NCBI RefSeq assembly: GCF_003265705.1
Contig: NW_020312788.1
Coordinates: forward strand, 8,038,695 to 8,102,694
DNA: 64,000 bases
Direction of reading: 5' to 3'
From: Callorhinus ursinus
Taxonomy: Eukaryota > Chordata > Mammalia > Carnivora > Otariidae
The notes below the pieces were generated by a model, which had not been told where the DNA came from, did not search any database, and was given only the letters and a program-made list of their open reading frames with translations. Shown here in pieces: positions 1 through 14,240 of this stretch (its first letter is position 1; the number at the start of each line of letters is the position of its first letter). The position numbers were made by a program, and so were the translations under genes.

Positions 1-540
1 CTTTCTTTGTAACTCATCCTATTGCCACTTTTTTCTGTGACATTACCTTGAAGCCAGTGCCTCCAGTGTGTTCTGTTGACTCCCTGGATTTGCGAAGGCT
101 GATTTGATGTCACTAATGATTTTAAAGTTTTCATCCTATCTCCTCTGTGTTAATGGGTTGAATTCAGATTTGTCATTTCTTTTAATTAATCTGATTAACC
201 TTCCTAGGCTCACATAAATCCCCAGTGTAAGTTTCATGTTTGAAAAAAGAGAAAACCCATTTTGAAGGTCTTTCCAGGTCATCAATAGGATGAAATTAAG
301 TTTACTCATTAAAAAGATGTACTCATTCTTATCACAGCATTTATTTTGTTCTACCTTAAAGTTCACCAACTCTCAGAGAGAATGTTGTCTTTCCTTCATT
401 AATCCTTATTATCATCTTAAATTCTAATACTTCTGTGCTATGCATTCCTCCAGTGCTCATAGAGACCACTATATTCTACCAACTTGTTCTTTGAGATATA
501 TTGCTTTTTGGTATTTTCTGTCATGTTTAGTGAGTTAAAA
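1..540. other. Unique AT-rich DNA
   Basis: No repeat family, exon or RNA gene could be recognised. Short open frames occur but show no protein motif and no coding character. Confidence 0.5.
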
Positions 541-544
541 AGAA

Positions 545-1010
545 AACTACAAGCCAAGCTGGAGTCACTTGCCCCCAGGATAACAAACCAAGACTTAATT
601 ACAGTTTCAACTTCTCCAGGAGTGGAATTTTAAGCCGATCAATTGGAAATTTCCTGATCAGCACCACTGAAGTAATCTGTCACATGGGCCCTCTCCATTC
701 TGCCCTCCCCCCCAAAGGAAGACAAGGTAATCTTTATGACAAGACACCCTGCCCTTACCCTTAAGGGAAGGTGACCTTACAGGAGCAATTCTTTTCTTTT
801 GCTAATAACTTCCTTCACCCACCCTCCTTCCTATAAAAGCCTTCCATTTTATACAACTCCTGGGAGCTCCCCTCCACTTGGGATGGAAGCTAGATGGAAT
901 GCTTACTGATTCATGAAACCCATTTAGATCTTCACATTTAATTGGTTGGATTTTGGTTTTTAACAAGTCTGTGTACTTTCTGCACAACTATATAGTTCAA
1001 GGGTCTTGGA
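545..1010 (+). repeat. Possible solo LTR (endogenous retrovirus type)
   Basis: The segment has LTR-like organisation on the plus strand: a C-rich block near 690-720, a TATA-like tataaaag near 833, then 'ctcctgggagctcccctcc' and a T-rich end near 960. The tail resembles ERV1-type LTR ends known from mammals. No internal viral gene adjoins it, so at most a solitary LTR remains. The boundaries and the family are guesses; a unique sequence is the alternative. Confidence 0.35.
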
Positions 1011-1035
1011 CATAATCTAACTTGAGGACTGTCTA

Positions 1036-1378
1036 GTCCCTTTAAATCTTTGCTCAAATGTTAGCTTCTTAAGAAGGCTTACTGTATAAAATTGCTGTTT
1101 GCTACTCACCCCTCTCCTCACATGGTCATCCATACCCACAATCCTGAAACCCCTAGTCTGCTGAATGTTTAACACATTACTTGTCACATTTCACAACAAA
1201 TACAAAATTTACTTATATACTATTTTTATGGTGTTGCTTACAGTCTGCCTTTATTACTAGCAGTTAAGTCCCACGAGGACAGAGATTTTTGTTCGTTTTG
1301 TTCACTAATATATCCTACGAACCTAAAAGAGTATCTGATATATAATATGTGTTCTGGAAATAATTGTTGAATGCATGG
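1036..1378 (+). repeat. L2 LINE 3' end
   Basis: The order of conserved blocks matches the L2 3' region: 'tctttgctcaaatgttagc', then 'aagtcccacgaggacagaga', 'tttgttcactaatatatcc', and a final 'attgttgaatgca'. It is an ancient, diverged, 5'-truncated copy with no coding capacity. Confidence 0.8.
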
Positions 1379-1497
1379 GTCTATCAGTCTCCTTCATTGT
1401 GTCCTATTCCCATGCTCCTTAGGACTCAGTGCAGCATGTTTCAAAAAAAGGTGATCAAAATCCACATTGGGTAGAGTCCCAATTTAAAATATGGGGG

Positions 1498-1597
1498 TAA
1501 GGGAGAAAGAAAGAAAAAAGAAAGAAAGAAGAAAGGAAGGAAGGAAGGAGGGAAGGGAGAAAGAAAGAAAAAGAGAAAGGAAGGAAGGAAGGAAGAT
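1498..1597. repeat. Purine microsatellite (GAAA/GGAA)n
   Basis: About 100 bases of almost pure purine, shifting from GAAA to GGAA units and back. Mirror-like purine tracts of this kind can form triplex DNA. No flanking target duplication was seen. Confidence 0.9.
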
Positions 1598-4500
1598 TAA
1601 ATAGATGCCTGTTGGCTTATTGCCAAAAGAATATGGCCCCCTGTATACTAATACCAGAGGGTCATTCTACTCTGGCAAGATTAAATTTGGAGAGAAAAAC
1701 ACAGAATTGTGAGGAAGGAGGAGGGTGCCTGTCTAGCTAGCCAGATCAGCAAAATCACTGAGACTATCACATTTAGATAACGCTCATTCACAAAGAGCCT
1801 TCTGTTTTCCTTTCATCACCAATGCCTTGGCTTAGGTATTCAATATTTCATATATCTGCACTATGATTGTTCATTAAACAGCTTGGCTAGGCTGAAAAAT
1901 AAAGGAGTTTAATGACTCTTGGGAAGGGCATAAAAATCTAGTGTATCTCATTTCAGCAAAAGAACTGTTGTCTACCTGAAGGAAATACGTGAAGCATTAA
2001 AAATCCAATCAGATATCAATGGGTAACATGAAATTTTAAAACTCCAGTGATGACACTTAAGACAGATTTCACAGAAGACATAACAAAACTTTATGGTGTA
2101 AGGAATTCTATAATGTGTTCGAAGCCATGGTGTCCCATAGGATTTCCCTGAGGGCTATGAAATAATGAGGCCACAAAGGCATTTGCATTTCCTTTGTGCA
2201 AGTCTACACAGACCAGTTTAGTGTCTTTTGAAGACTTTTCAGAGTAAAATGTCTTTTTTATTAATATCCAAAGATTATTATTTCAAGATTCATTATTTGC
2301 TTTGACTCCCAGGCAACCACTTCAACCACAAATCTCCAAACTACAGGATAGCTGTCAAAAAAGGTAAGAATGAAAGGTCAGAATGAGTGTTTTTTCATAG
2401 GGAAGGTAGATACATGATATAAATCAGTACATCTTTTTTCTGGGCCACTGTAGAAAGTACTGTAAGTAGTTCTTAAGAGTCACTGGGTCATGATTTACAC
2501 ATCAACCTTTTCAAAAAATGAATTATTTAAATAATGAGGGCATTTGAATATTTGGAATCCAATTCTACCCTAGAAGTCATAAAACATCAAACTACCTGGT
2601 TAACGTTGACAGGTTTTCATCATCCCAGTGTGTTCCATTTTCTGATAAGTCTTTAGATTCAGTTCAACCAGTAAGGCAACTTCCATTAGCAAGCTATTCC
2701 ATCGTCTTGAACTGGGTTATTGGGTGGGATATTGAGTTCAGTTCAACCCACACATTTGCTGTCATCCCACAAAATCCTAACTGGTCAACCCACACTCAAC
2801 TAGAATGTACCAACAATACTTTTAAAATACATCAACAAAAAGCAGTAAAAAGCTAGGCACTTCATTCTCATCTACAAAAAATTAGAGAGTATGTACTTGC
2901 TTTTGAACTCTCTTGGAAATAATTCCCTGGAACTAAAATATTGGCTCCAGTCCTTTTCAGTGCTAACAGATCAAAGTTCTTGATGGTTTCTTTTATTATT
3001 TTTAACTTTCATCGATGTTAAATCCTCAGAACCTAACTCCCATTTAGATAAAGTTTCTTTTTAAGAGTCACAGTTTTCTTACACATTCAACTGCTGTTCA
3101 CACCAGATGGCTTTTTCCTACCTTTTTTAGTTAAACTTTTTTTTCTTATCATGCAGTCCAGCTCCTTCTCCATCAAATGGAATATTCAGTCAGGTATACT
3201 CTGGAGTTGTTTAAAACTGAAAATAAATGCATTCAGAATATTTTTTAGGCAGTATTTTAGATCTTTATCCAACAAAATGAGTAAGATTTCTCATACTTTT
3301 TTTTCCCTACTTTGCTACTTTGGCTCCATTATTATTTCTATATGGGGAGAAGAACCCAAATTGTTAATTATTAATGGCTGATGGCAAGATCATTTGGAAG
3401 TTCATGGTAATTCAATAAAGATAAAGAGAGTCTTTGCTTTTTTTCCTAGTTCTTTTATTCTGACATGACTATTTTGATAAGTTCTATGAGTAACTTCAAG
3501 TTTTTAATGTTAAAAATGTTATCTTTTAAATTTCCTATGCTAATTATCTAAATTATCTATGCTGTTCCCTTAGGTTGTCTGCAGAAATCATGATAAGCAA
3601 AAATCCTGCATAATAGATTGATCCATTTTTTAGTGTGTGGATTTATGGCATTTTACCTTATTTTTGATTTACATACTTGCTTTAGATTTATAGAAAGTTT
3701 TATTAAAGTTTCAGGACCTTGATTTCATGACATTGGAGTTCTCAACAAATCTGGGCTGAATTTCAAGTTTGATTTCTTATTTCAGGCAGAAACCATGTAA
3801 AGTTTGGCAGTGTGAGACCAGTTGTGAGTTTAAGTTTTCTGGTTCATGTAAACCTGGATCTCAAAGCAATCCTCAAGGGATAAGAATGCAGGAACTGAAG
3901 CCGAATTCACTATAAATATTTTCAAGATAAAAGTACTTTCTGACCTCTAACTCAAATTCCTTTTTATATATTAACACCTAGAGCATTACTGTCCAAATCA
4001 GTCATCTTTTTACAGGCTAAGATGACAAATTACTATTTGAAGACCATATATTTATTGCAATATTATTAAGAATGATTCAGCTGAAATGCAAAGCCAGTGA
4101 GTTTGAAATTATTAAACTAATTTTCCAGCAATATTAATTACCATATTTATACTATAGTTTTAACTTGAAAATCTGAAAACCTAAGTATTGGGAAAGGGAG
4201 GTTGAAAAGAAATGACTGTTATACAGTATCTTTTAAAAAATATAGAGGTATAGGAATTAAAACAGTAATCCCTTACCTTTGAAAACAGCAAGTTTATGAA
4301 TATCATTTTGCAAATTTTACATATGTAAAACCAACAGTCTTTATAAAGTTACATTATCTCTAAGCATTAATGTGTTAACTGAGCTGAGAGGCAGCAGATT
4401 TTTGGCTTATTTTGGCTTATAAGAAAAAGCTACAACACACTTAACTGCTCTTTAATACCTTTTATATATGTAAAAAACTGAGATAAAAGCAGAAAGCTTT

Positions 4501-6650
4501 TTTCTTTTAAAGAGAAAAACACCAAGAAAAAGACATTGTAAAAATGTTTTATCTAATGCATGCTTAGAATAAAAAGCATACTTATTACCTATTCTAAATT
4601 TTTTTTTAATTTTGGTCTTCATGAATTATAATTAAACAAACACTTCAGAAATACAAAATAGTATACTATTATATATCATTCTATTCTATTTAAAATCTAG
4701 TTAGTCCCTTTGGAAAATACCTTCTGTGGGGAATATTGCTTTTTCAAGGACTATTGTGTTAAAGCAATAGAAATCATACTTACTATTTTTTATTTAAAGA
4801 GTTTTTATTGAAATTGCCTGATAATACTCTTATTTTCAAACAAAAGGAATGTCTCAATTAGGGGAATTAGCCCACACCACTTCTTAAATATCCCATGTAA
4901 TAGTCTTGGTCAATAATTCACTCTAAATATTCTGCTCTTTAGTTAAAAAAAAAAAAAGCTTTTAAGCATTGATGCTCATATTTTGCCAAGTAGCAGCTAT
5001 AAGACGTAAGTTGAATACAGTGGTTGAGTAGAGGTAAGTAAGCCTCCTTACGGTAAATGAAGCTTTAAACAGAATTGGGATTGAACTGACAAATGACAGT
5101 GTCAAGTTCCTTGTTTTATGATTGTTGACTGTTGACAAGACCCCTATGAATCATCTCTGTCTTTAAAAGCCTTAGAAACTCTACTAGTTAGGTTCACATC
5201 AAGTCAAGTTGTCAGACAAGGGTACTTCCAAATTTCAGCATTTTAATGTGTCCCAGGAACAAAGCATCTTTGAGTATTTTGGCTACTTGAATATCAAAAA
5301 GTAAATACATAAAAATCAATGAGCAGTATCTTCGACTATCTTTGCAAAGCATTTGGTTACTCGTGGAACCGATCAAGGTTAAGTGGGGTCTGCCACACCA
5401 GTCCTGTTTCCAGAATAATCACAGGTTATTGTGGTAATTAAAAGTTCTGTAAATTAGGATGAAACTGTATGTGTAGAATTGAAATTGTCAGGACAAAGCT
5501 AGTGAGAATGCTGTGATTAGAGCCAGGAGGAATTGGGAATACCTGCCCAGTAGGGAAGCTTGTTTGTCTGGGGAGAACTTAATTACAGCGAATACAAGGA
5601 AAAATACCGGAATCACTTGCGGGAGAAAAAGGCTGGTGCTTAATTTTAAAAAAGGTTGTATTGGCAGCAGTTATATATCTTAGTGGAACTACCAAAAATG
5701 AACAATTGTTTCATACAGTAAAATGATGTCACATTTTCCTTGGCAATTTGAATTTTGGGACTACTTATAATGCATTTACTAAGGTAAACCTTTATGGCAT
5801 TTTAAATCCTCTGTGATTTGGGATATGAGTAGTCAGATGTATCTGTAAGTTTTTTTATAACCTGACAAATGGATATATTTGTAAGGATGATTTCTTTCCT
5901 ATTTCTTTATTAATTGCCCTACCTCTCTAATGACTTCTAGATCAGCAACATTTGGGGGATATGGTAAGCCCAAGAATTATGTGGAATTTGAGACAGAAAA
6001 AGACTTCTTGTGCCTGTAAAGTATCTTGAAATAAATCAGTTTCACCAGAACTTAGATGAACGTGATGTTTATTATATAATTTGTGGTAGAGGATCATCCC
6101 TCTTACACACTAGTACAATGTGTGAAGAAATGTTATAAACTATATTATTACCCTTTAGATATACTTTGTGCTAATGTCTTAATTCTTGTTCTATGATTAC
6201 GGTTTGTATGCAGGACTCAGACTTTGGCATTCTAGAGTGGCATAATGTAAATTCTAAGAACCTCAGTCTCTCTTATATATATTTTTGTTGTCATTATTGT
6301 CAATTTGCTCCAGACTACTGAAATTCTGGCCCCTAGCAATGTCCATTGGTATAGAGTATCAGTGCGTTAAAACATTTTGCATATTTTTAATTTTTAATAC
6401 CAGAAATATGATGAGTCTGGTATTCCAGTGTTTGAGTCAGAATCCTGATTCCAGTTCTTACCTATGTTTTACCTATGTTAGTAAGTTAGTGTTCTGTCAT
6501 TTCTGTTATTCTTTTGCTAACATTTTATATTTGATATTATTTTAATTTTGAAAATATTTTCCCTTTTGTTTTCCTTTTTAAATCTTTGATATACTCATCT
6601 TTTTTCTTCCCTCCTTTTTCCTTCTCATAGTGTTATGAGTTTGAAATTGC
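1598..6650. other. Unique AT-rich DNA without recognised genes
   Basis: This 5-kb stretch has no SINE, L1 or MIR that I can recognise and no credible exon. The part near 5330-5700 is less AT-biased and looks unique, so it is a reasonable place to look for a conserved non-coding element. A small open frame near 3151-3381 has no motif. Confidence 0.5.
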
Positions 6651-9000
6651 TCTCTGCAGAGCTTCTTTTAAGTTATTGATTTATTTATTTTTAAAATAAA
6701 TGCACAAGACATAAAATTCAAAATGTGAAAACTAGTATATTAAAAAAGGCTCTCATCCTTGACCACTAGCAATCCAGTTCCACTTGCCAGAAGTTACCAC
6801 CAGTGTAGAAGATAGACTCTGTCATATATAACGGCGTAGTAAACTAACCAAGAGACATGGGTCATGTTGACAAGAATAATCAATGAAGTAGGAAGAAGTA
6901 GCAACTAGTGAGAGAATCACAGAAGGAAAAGCTGGATCCCAAATATGGCAGACAACCAGAGTTTCTGCTGGGCCGTAAGAGCCTGTGGCAGATTACCAAG
7001 AAGAATAACATTCCAATTCACCTAAAACCTGAATGTACTACTTCTGAGACATTACTTACTCCTGTATATTGTAATCTGACAGTAGAGTTTTCACTATCTG
7101 AGGTAATTGGCGCATATCCATATTCTTATTACAAGAGCCATTAACATATGTCATAGACAAAAAATGTGTCTTTGCTAAATTTCAAGTCTTCCACCCACCA
7201 TAGGGAGGTCTCTCAATCTCTGTTATTCTCTTGCATGGTAGCAAGTTAATACTAGAGTGCAGTGTGATGTAAGGAATGGAGCCTAACAGGAGAACTTCTG
7301 TATTGTTAAAATCATTGACTTAGTGGAATTGGAGATAATATATCTACAATGTTATTCTGTTCTCTTAAAGAAATGTTTTAAAACCTTTAGTTCTCAAGAG
7401 AAATAAGGTAAAAGAAAAAAGGAAAAAAAGTGAAAGATTCCATTCTTACCAAGAATGAAATATGAAAAGTATAGTGTGTAAAATAGTAGCTACATAGTAA
7501 AAATGTATTAAACATGCAAAGTGTATTGATATAATCAATAGATTATATTATATTAGAAAAATATTTTACTGTTTTATAGTCAATAAAAAACAAGAGGAAA
7601 AACTTAAGTAATTATGAAAATTATAGAAATGAAGTGCGAGGAAACCCATTTTACAACCATTCCACTAACAAATACAAGGTCAAAGTTAAAACATAGATTA
7701 AACCAATTCCTTCTGTCACTCTTATCATACATATTACTCTTCAAGTCACCTTGATCTTGATTATTTATGCCACTTGTAGTTCTGTGTTCTTTTATTCTTT
7801 GAAACTGCGTCTCTGCCACACAAATATCAGGAGATGTGACATTTTAGGCTTAAAACTCCTGTCATAATTTGGACTTGAAGTTACCTTCTGGTCTTAAAGA
7901 CATTTGGACTTCTCCTTGCAATCATTTTGAACATTGGTTATCATATCACAAGTGAGAAAATAAGTATATTTTCAAAACAAAGATGAAGATAAATCCAACC
8001 ATTCTCTGTGTCCATGAATCTATTCACAAGCAACACTATTGCTTCAAAGGAAATAATCTTAACTTCAAGAAAACAAGACTTTTTCACCTTTAAACTGAGT
8101 TTTACTATCTTATACATATTTCACATTCCTTCATGAAAATGGGAGTATATATTTTAGGGGGAGCTATTGTATGAAAATTCCTTGAGATATTTCTAACATG
8201 TTTTATAAGCTGAAATGTAAACATTATTTTTATATTATGAACAGCTAACTATCCATATTTCTTAAGAGGAGCACAACAGAGATTATGAAAGTTGAGATTT
8301 TCATACTTAAAACTTGAAATTTCAGAGCTGAAATCAATTCAGACCATTGAGTAACATGGAGTTACAGTTATTTATGTTGGTAAAACAATGGTGATAGATG
8401 GATAAAGTACATAATATACAACATCTACTATCTAACATATAACAGAATATGTTATATAATATTTTATAATAATTGCAACATATAATAATATAAGATCTAT
8501 ATAGCAACCCTATTTAATATATAGCAACATAAAAATATGTAACAACTTTATTACAAAAATATGTTTGCTTTTTATGTTTTTGAAAACTTAACATAAAAAT
8601 GACATATGCTGATATGTATAGGGCTAGCATAACAGTATACCATTGTGTAATGCCAACTACCTCTCCCCTGAAACAATGATTGAATTTTACCTTGAGAAGA
8701 TGAAGTTAACTTGTGTCCTGATATGCATAACTGATCAGGCAATCATCAAATATTTCTGAAGTCTATATCATGTGCAAAGTTTTGAGTTAAGATTCAGAGA
8801 GAATTCCAAAGAAATAATAACAGAAAATTTCATGCCCTTGAGATTGTTTCAACCCACTGTGTGTGTATAGCAAACTGACAATTCCAGAAAACACAAAAGA
8901 GTGCTTTACAGGTACACACTGACCATAACAACTACTGCATTTCTGATAACTTGGCAGGGTTGGAAAGCTAACAGAAAGGGAAAAAGAAATTGTCAATGAG
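6651..9000. other. Unique AT-rich DNA, possible old L1 trace
   Basis: The part near 6660-6830 ('tgaccactagcaatccagtt') faintly resembles antisense L1 3' sequence, but too weakly to call. An AT-only stretch lies near 8400-8560. No gene is supported. Confidence 0.4.
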
Positions 9001-11060
9001 AGTCTAGAGTAAAGTGATGGAGGCAGAAACAGCAGAAATTTTGAGGGTCTGTACTGGATGTCATGATGTAGAATTGGAAGGTCACTACTAAAATATGTCC
9101 AGGAATAAAAAAGGCTGAACCCTGGGATCTGCCATATGCTTGACAGGCTGGTGATGCCAGTTTAAAGATTCAAATATGATCCCTAGTTAGGCATCATTGA
9201 ACAAGTCATTGAGCAAGGGTGTGACTGTAATCATATTTCCTGTGTCCTGTACCTTTCTCTTTAATTGGCTGTACTCTTGAACTTCACCTGCAGACCCAGA
9301 TTCACTTCCCTGTCATCTGGGAGGAAGGTCAGTATCTCCATTCTTAGCATCTGGTGTTGGTTGAAGTCTGGCTATGTTACCAACCTTGTCAAGTGCCTGA
9401 TATTCTTGGGAGGAACCCTGGGATCTTTTGGCCTTTCAATCACAAGGCTTCCTAAATTCTGTTTGTCTGCCTTGTTAGCTGCCTAAGGTCTCAGGTTTAC
9501 CTAAGACTGGGACATTGCTCCAAATCCATTTTCTAGTGAAGTCTTTGCTTCTTCTGATTATTTGGATCCAACTTTCTCCTTTTTCTCTCCTTCAACTCAC
9601 ATACATCTGTTGTCCAGCTCCTAGCTGGGGTCCTGACACAAAGGGATAGATCTCTCTAAGTGATGATGACTTGACATTACCATTTGTCACTGAATTATCC
9701 CTGCTTTTGTGGACCATCCACTGAATAGAATCACCCACCATTCACCCCAGGTACTGATATGATAAAACTTATTAAGCCACTCCTGACATAGTGGCCCCTT
9801 GGGATACTGGCCATCGACTGCTTGGCTCCCTTTGTCTAAATCAGTTTTTGCTGTTAAGTTAATCGTCCCCATGTGTGGTGCTTTAATGCATACATACTTC
9901 TGGGACTCAACTCAATCCCAGCCTTCCTCACCCATGAACACGCCATTCCTCATAGCTGTGTCTATTCTCATTATGTCTTAGTGATCATATATCTTTAGAG
10001 GTGGCTACTGACTTTAAATTACTTGTAGTAGAATGAGGCAAGAAGGAATAGCCTGGGATCTGACATTCTGACCACTCCTTGAAGCCAAACCAAGCTACAT
10101 GGAAAAATATTGAGGAGGTGTCCCTAGTGACCAGGCCTCACACAGGACCATGGCCAGGTCTGAAGTGTCCTCAGTGCCATTCCCAGTCTCCAGTGGGAGA
10201 CTTAGAAAAATTTTAGGGATGCTTACCTGATGATGGGGCCTCATGCAGGGGCTGAAGCACAATGTCTCAGTCTCTTGAAATAGTCCAGGATGGTCTCTAC
10301 TGGTACAGTGGCCTAAGCAGTGAGGAGAAATTTAAATTATCAGCTAGAAAAAAACATGGTGTCCCAGGTAGTAAGGCAGACATAGAGAACATCCAGGTGC
10401 ATGTGGCTGGCAATCAAAAAGTTTAGGATGAAGTAAAATTGTGTCAGAATATGGTGATGAGACATCTAAGGATCTAGGGTGACAACACTCAGAAATGGTG
10501 GTAAACAGTTGACATGGGGATGAATCAGCTGAGAAGTGGACCTGAGCCATTTAGCAGGAATTTGAAGCATGGTTCATGGCTTTTTAGACAGGAAGCTGGG
10601 GTGAATGTAGTTGAAAAGGAAAGAGAGCCAAGAGCAGGGCAGATGTACAGAGGGCTTTGAGAAGAAGAATTGAAAAACAGGAATCAGAGTAGAAGTGAGT
10701 TTGTAAGAACTGGAGCCACAGGGGTCGAGTGTGTTTAAGACTCCCAAAGAAGCCAAGCATCTGTATTCCTATAGGGCCTAAATGCGAGCAGGCACGAGGA
10801 GCTTGGGGAAAGTTGTGGTCGTGTGCAGGTGTGGGTCAGTATCCAGAAGCAGAGGCAGAGCTATATCTCTCAACATGGCATCTCATGGAGAGGAATTATG
10901 GACTAGGAATTAGGCTGGGCCTGACATAGACCCAGTGAGAGTGGTGTTCTGCTTTTACCAAATTTATGTTGTGATGGAGTTCAGCATCAGCAGGATGAAG
11001 ACAGTTAGACAACTTGGTTATCTAGGTCTCAACAAGAGGGGAATGCCAAATTAGGATGCA
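9001..11060. other. Unclassified moderately GC-rich segment
   Basis: Base composition is higher in GC than the neighbours over roughly 9.0-10.9 kb. The stretch near 10340-10760 has the wording of the upstream part of antisense L2 but cannot be aligned with confidence. Open frames of 60-73 codons occur on both strands with no recognised domain, so no gene is called. Old repeat is the most likely explanation. Confidence 0.35.
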
Positions 11061-11069
11061 TTAGATGCT

Positions 11070-11150
11070 ACTTTGTATTTATTATTTATTTTATCCTCCT
11101 AGGAGCCCGCATGAGGATGTTACCCACATTTTCTGGCTTAGTCTCAGTAA
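11070..11150 (-). repeat. MIR SINE fragment
   Basis: The run from 'atttattttatcctcctagg' through 'cccgcatgaggatgttaccc' to 'cacattttctgg' follows the antisense MIR core. Diverged and short. Confidence 0.55.
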
Positions 11151-11456
11151 GGGTAAAAAAAACTGCTGAACAGGCAGAAAAATATCAGAAAACGGGGCAC
11201 GCAGGGCTCGGAGCTTTGTTTTTGAATATTTGTGCAATGTGCTCTGTTGGCATTGACTCAGTTCCGGTGTTTCCTTTAGGATTCTTGTTCATGGGGAAGA
11301 ACTGGGTCAGATTAGGCAGTATTCAGCAGGAAGCTACAGAGTTCAGAGACCTCCTGACTCAGAAAGCCTTTGTCAGCAAGTTCTACAGAACCCTGATTAA
11401 ATGAAACATTCAAGGTGAACAAATCCTTTGAAAAATGTTGAATTAGGGCACTGATC

Positions 11457-11659
11457 GTTTTATTGTATTTTATTATTTTTTAAAGATTTTTGTTTATTTA
11501 TTTGAGAGAGAGAGTAAGAGAGAGCACGAGAGTGGAGGAGAGGGAGAAACAGGATCCCCGCTGAGCAGGGAACCCAATGCAGGACTCAGATCCCAGGACC
11601 TGAGATCATGACCTGAGCTGAAGGCAGACACTTAACCAATTGAGCCACCCAGGCGCCCC
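11457..11659 (-). mobile_element. Carnivore tRNA-derived SINE with target duplication
   Basis: Antisense CAN-SINE: T-rich tail, (GA)n tract, 'gctgagcagggaacccaatg', 'gatcatgacctgagctg', and the tRNA-like head ending 'gagccacccaggcgcccc'. It is flanked by the 12-bp direct repeat agggcactgatc at 11445-11456 and 11660-11671, the expected product of L1-driven insertion. Confidence 0.95.
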
Positions 11660-11671
11660 AGGGCACTGATC

Positions 11672-13879
11672 ATTTTAATATAGAAGGGCTGTGCTTCTCT
11701 GTGCTGAAGAATACTTAGCGGGCAGAACACTTGGTCATCAGCAAGGTAGTGTCATCATTCACCCTCTCTCAATTAGCGGTTATACACAGAAGGAGTAAGG
11801 TCTTTGCAAATGAGGACTAACAGCAAACGTATGTGTATATGTGTATAGAGACACACATACATACGCACAGACCCCATACCACCAGAACTGACTAATGGCT
11901 TGGCTACTAACATTCAAGGTAAGAATTTTTAAAAGGAACTTATCATAGAAATATTCTATCTCACTGTATCAAGAACAAAATAATGTCGTTCTTTCTTTAC
12001 AACTATTTTCAAAAGCCAAGCAATATCATCCAGTGTTCGACCCTCTTGAACTTATAGCAGGAGAATGCAGTTAATGGTATAGGGAGCAAAATATTTTAGA
12101 TTCCGTTAGTAAAGTTCCAGAGTGTGTTTATGATTAATTTTGAGTATTATTGTCTTTGATGTTATAGTTTCTTGCAGTCATTAATATTATTTTCTTTCAA
12201 TACAGCATGTGATTATTTTCAAATGTAACTTTCTTCAGTCTTCTTACATGTTTTTCCCAGGAGGGATCTTATATAATTTAATATATGTAGCCCAAATGTT
12301 TATATTTTATCTCTCACCTGAAAGATGGCAGAACCTTGACACCTTCCTTAAATATTTCTGAGAATCCTTGGAGTACTCACATTTTCACAATGTCCTTGGG
12401 GCTGTGTCTCATTTCCTTCTTCCTGCTCGGTGATCTCACCTTGCCTTGTGCTAGTCACAAGGCTACATTCCCACTGTTCTGATCCACGAGCGTAAACAGG
12501 GTCCTTTCCAAATCTATTAGCTGCTGCTCCTCTTGGGGCTCACAAGCCTTCAACTACTGCTCTGGGTCCTCACATCACTTAGAGGACCCAAGTCCTACAG
12601 ACCAAGCAGACAATCTCTAACCTAACAAAACTTATGATTGATTGCCTTTTCTTTCCTAGATGCCTTTGATGGACTCACAGAAGACATAGGGTCCTGTGAG
12701 TGTTTTGGCTCACCTCACCAAACACTACATGCTCACAAATAATGCAGGGTTAATAGGTGTTCAGTTTTTGGTGGTCCCAAATAAAAATCACGTTCTCCAA
12801 ATGACTGCATTTTGCTTGCTAGAAAATGTGAAGGCAGTTTTCTTTCAAAAGACTTCAGTTTCATCTCTCTGGGCACTCCCAAAATCTATAGGAATGTAGA
12901 AATGTGCTTCATCCTTCACTGGGAACTGTACACGTGGTCGTGTTACTGTTGGGTGGAAAATCACATTCTGAGGCCACAGCTTGCTTTCTGGGAGACTTTC
13001 TGCTAAGCTACAGAGTTTGCCACACCTTCTTTCCAGAACCATAGTACTGTTTTTTTGTTTTGGGGTTTTTTTAGATGTCTGGATCTGTGAGGTAATTGGA
13101 TTGTGAAAAAGCTTTAGCTCCCTAGCAAAGCTGCTTTAGTTGCTGAAATCATGAAAGCATGAGTCTTTCTAAAAAAGTGTTTAGTTGCCAATCACTATGA
13201 GGAAATACAATAAAGATAATTAAGACAAGGGGAAGTAATAGAACTCCTATAGAGTCTTCTAGCAATGGCCCTTATCTTATGCTCTTTTTTTAGGAAGGTC
13301 TAATGCCTCTTGCTGTCATTCTTTAAATTCTGAGGGTACTTGTTGATGCTTACGACCTTTCTTTGATTAATGACCACTGTCCAACACACCCATTTCTTCT
13401 TCTGTGTATTTTTGGTTACCTTAGAAATGACAGCAAATTGTGTTTTTTGGAGAACAGCACATCATCTGTGATGGGAAAGCTGTTTAAATATCTCTTAGCC
13501 ACAAATGGATCACTTTTCTTCTGAGTAACTAACGATAGGCAGCTCCTTTTTAATCTATAGCTTCACATTTACATTTAAGTAATGCTGGTCATTTAAAATG
13601 GGCTAAAGTATGGAAAACATCTAGCCCATGGTGGGGCTTCAGTTGATATTAATTTATATCCATTTCATTCTAAACTGTAAAACTAAGAAGGAATCGTTTA
13701 TGCTATTTTATACAAAACCAGATACTTCTATCATGCTGTATACATTCCCCTTTCACAAAAAATTTAAATTTAGATCATTGGATCAAATGCCTCTTCTTTT
13801 TAGGCAGACAAGAGATTGCTGCTGATGTTCAACAGAATAAAATGGCTGGCAGAGCTAGGAAGATTGTATGGGTTGGTTT
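11672..13879. other. Unique DNA, no gene recognised
   Basis: Mixed-composition sequence with a short (CA/TG)-rich patch near 11828-11872. The 12400-12660 part is comparatively GC-rich. Overlapping frames on both strands near 12700-13040 carry no recognisable motif. Confidence 0.45.
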
Positions 13880-14240
13880 AGGCTAAGATCTGCTGTGATA
13901 GAAAATGACAATGAAATCTCACAGGCTCACGAAAACAATCACTTATTTTTGTTCAGGCTATGTGTGCATCATGAGCCTGCTTTAGCTCTGCTCCTTATCA
14001 TCTTCATTCTGGGATTAGACTAGAGGAGCAACCCTCATCTGGGGAAATCCTGATGTTGCAGAAGGCAGAGCCACGTGAGGTCTCTTAGAACTTCTGCTTG
14101 GAACTGGCATATGTCCCAATTCATAGGCCAAAGTAAGTTACATAGCCAAGTCCAATGTTAACGGGTTAAGGAAAGACTATTCCAGTAATAGGGAAAAATA
14201 ACAAACATTTTGAACGATAATACAATCTAACAAAGTGGGT
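13880..14240 (+). repeat. Old medium-reiteration repeat, family not named
   Basis: Diagnostic blocks are 'caatcacttatttttgttc' near the start, then 'taggccaaagtaagttacat' and 'gaacgataatacaatctaac' at the end. The same arrangement ('ggccaaagtaggtcacatgg') recurs at 48765-48965, so both belong to one interspersed family. I recognise the pattern as a common mammalian repeat but cannot name it safely. Confidence 0.55.

Noticed and set aside
11111..11404. 97-codon plus-strand frame
   Set aside because: It starts inside a MIR fragment. The rest has no recognisable domain, so chance is more likely than a gene.
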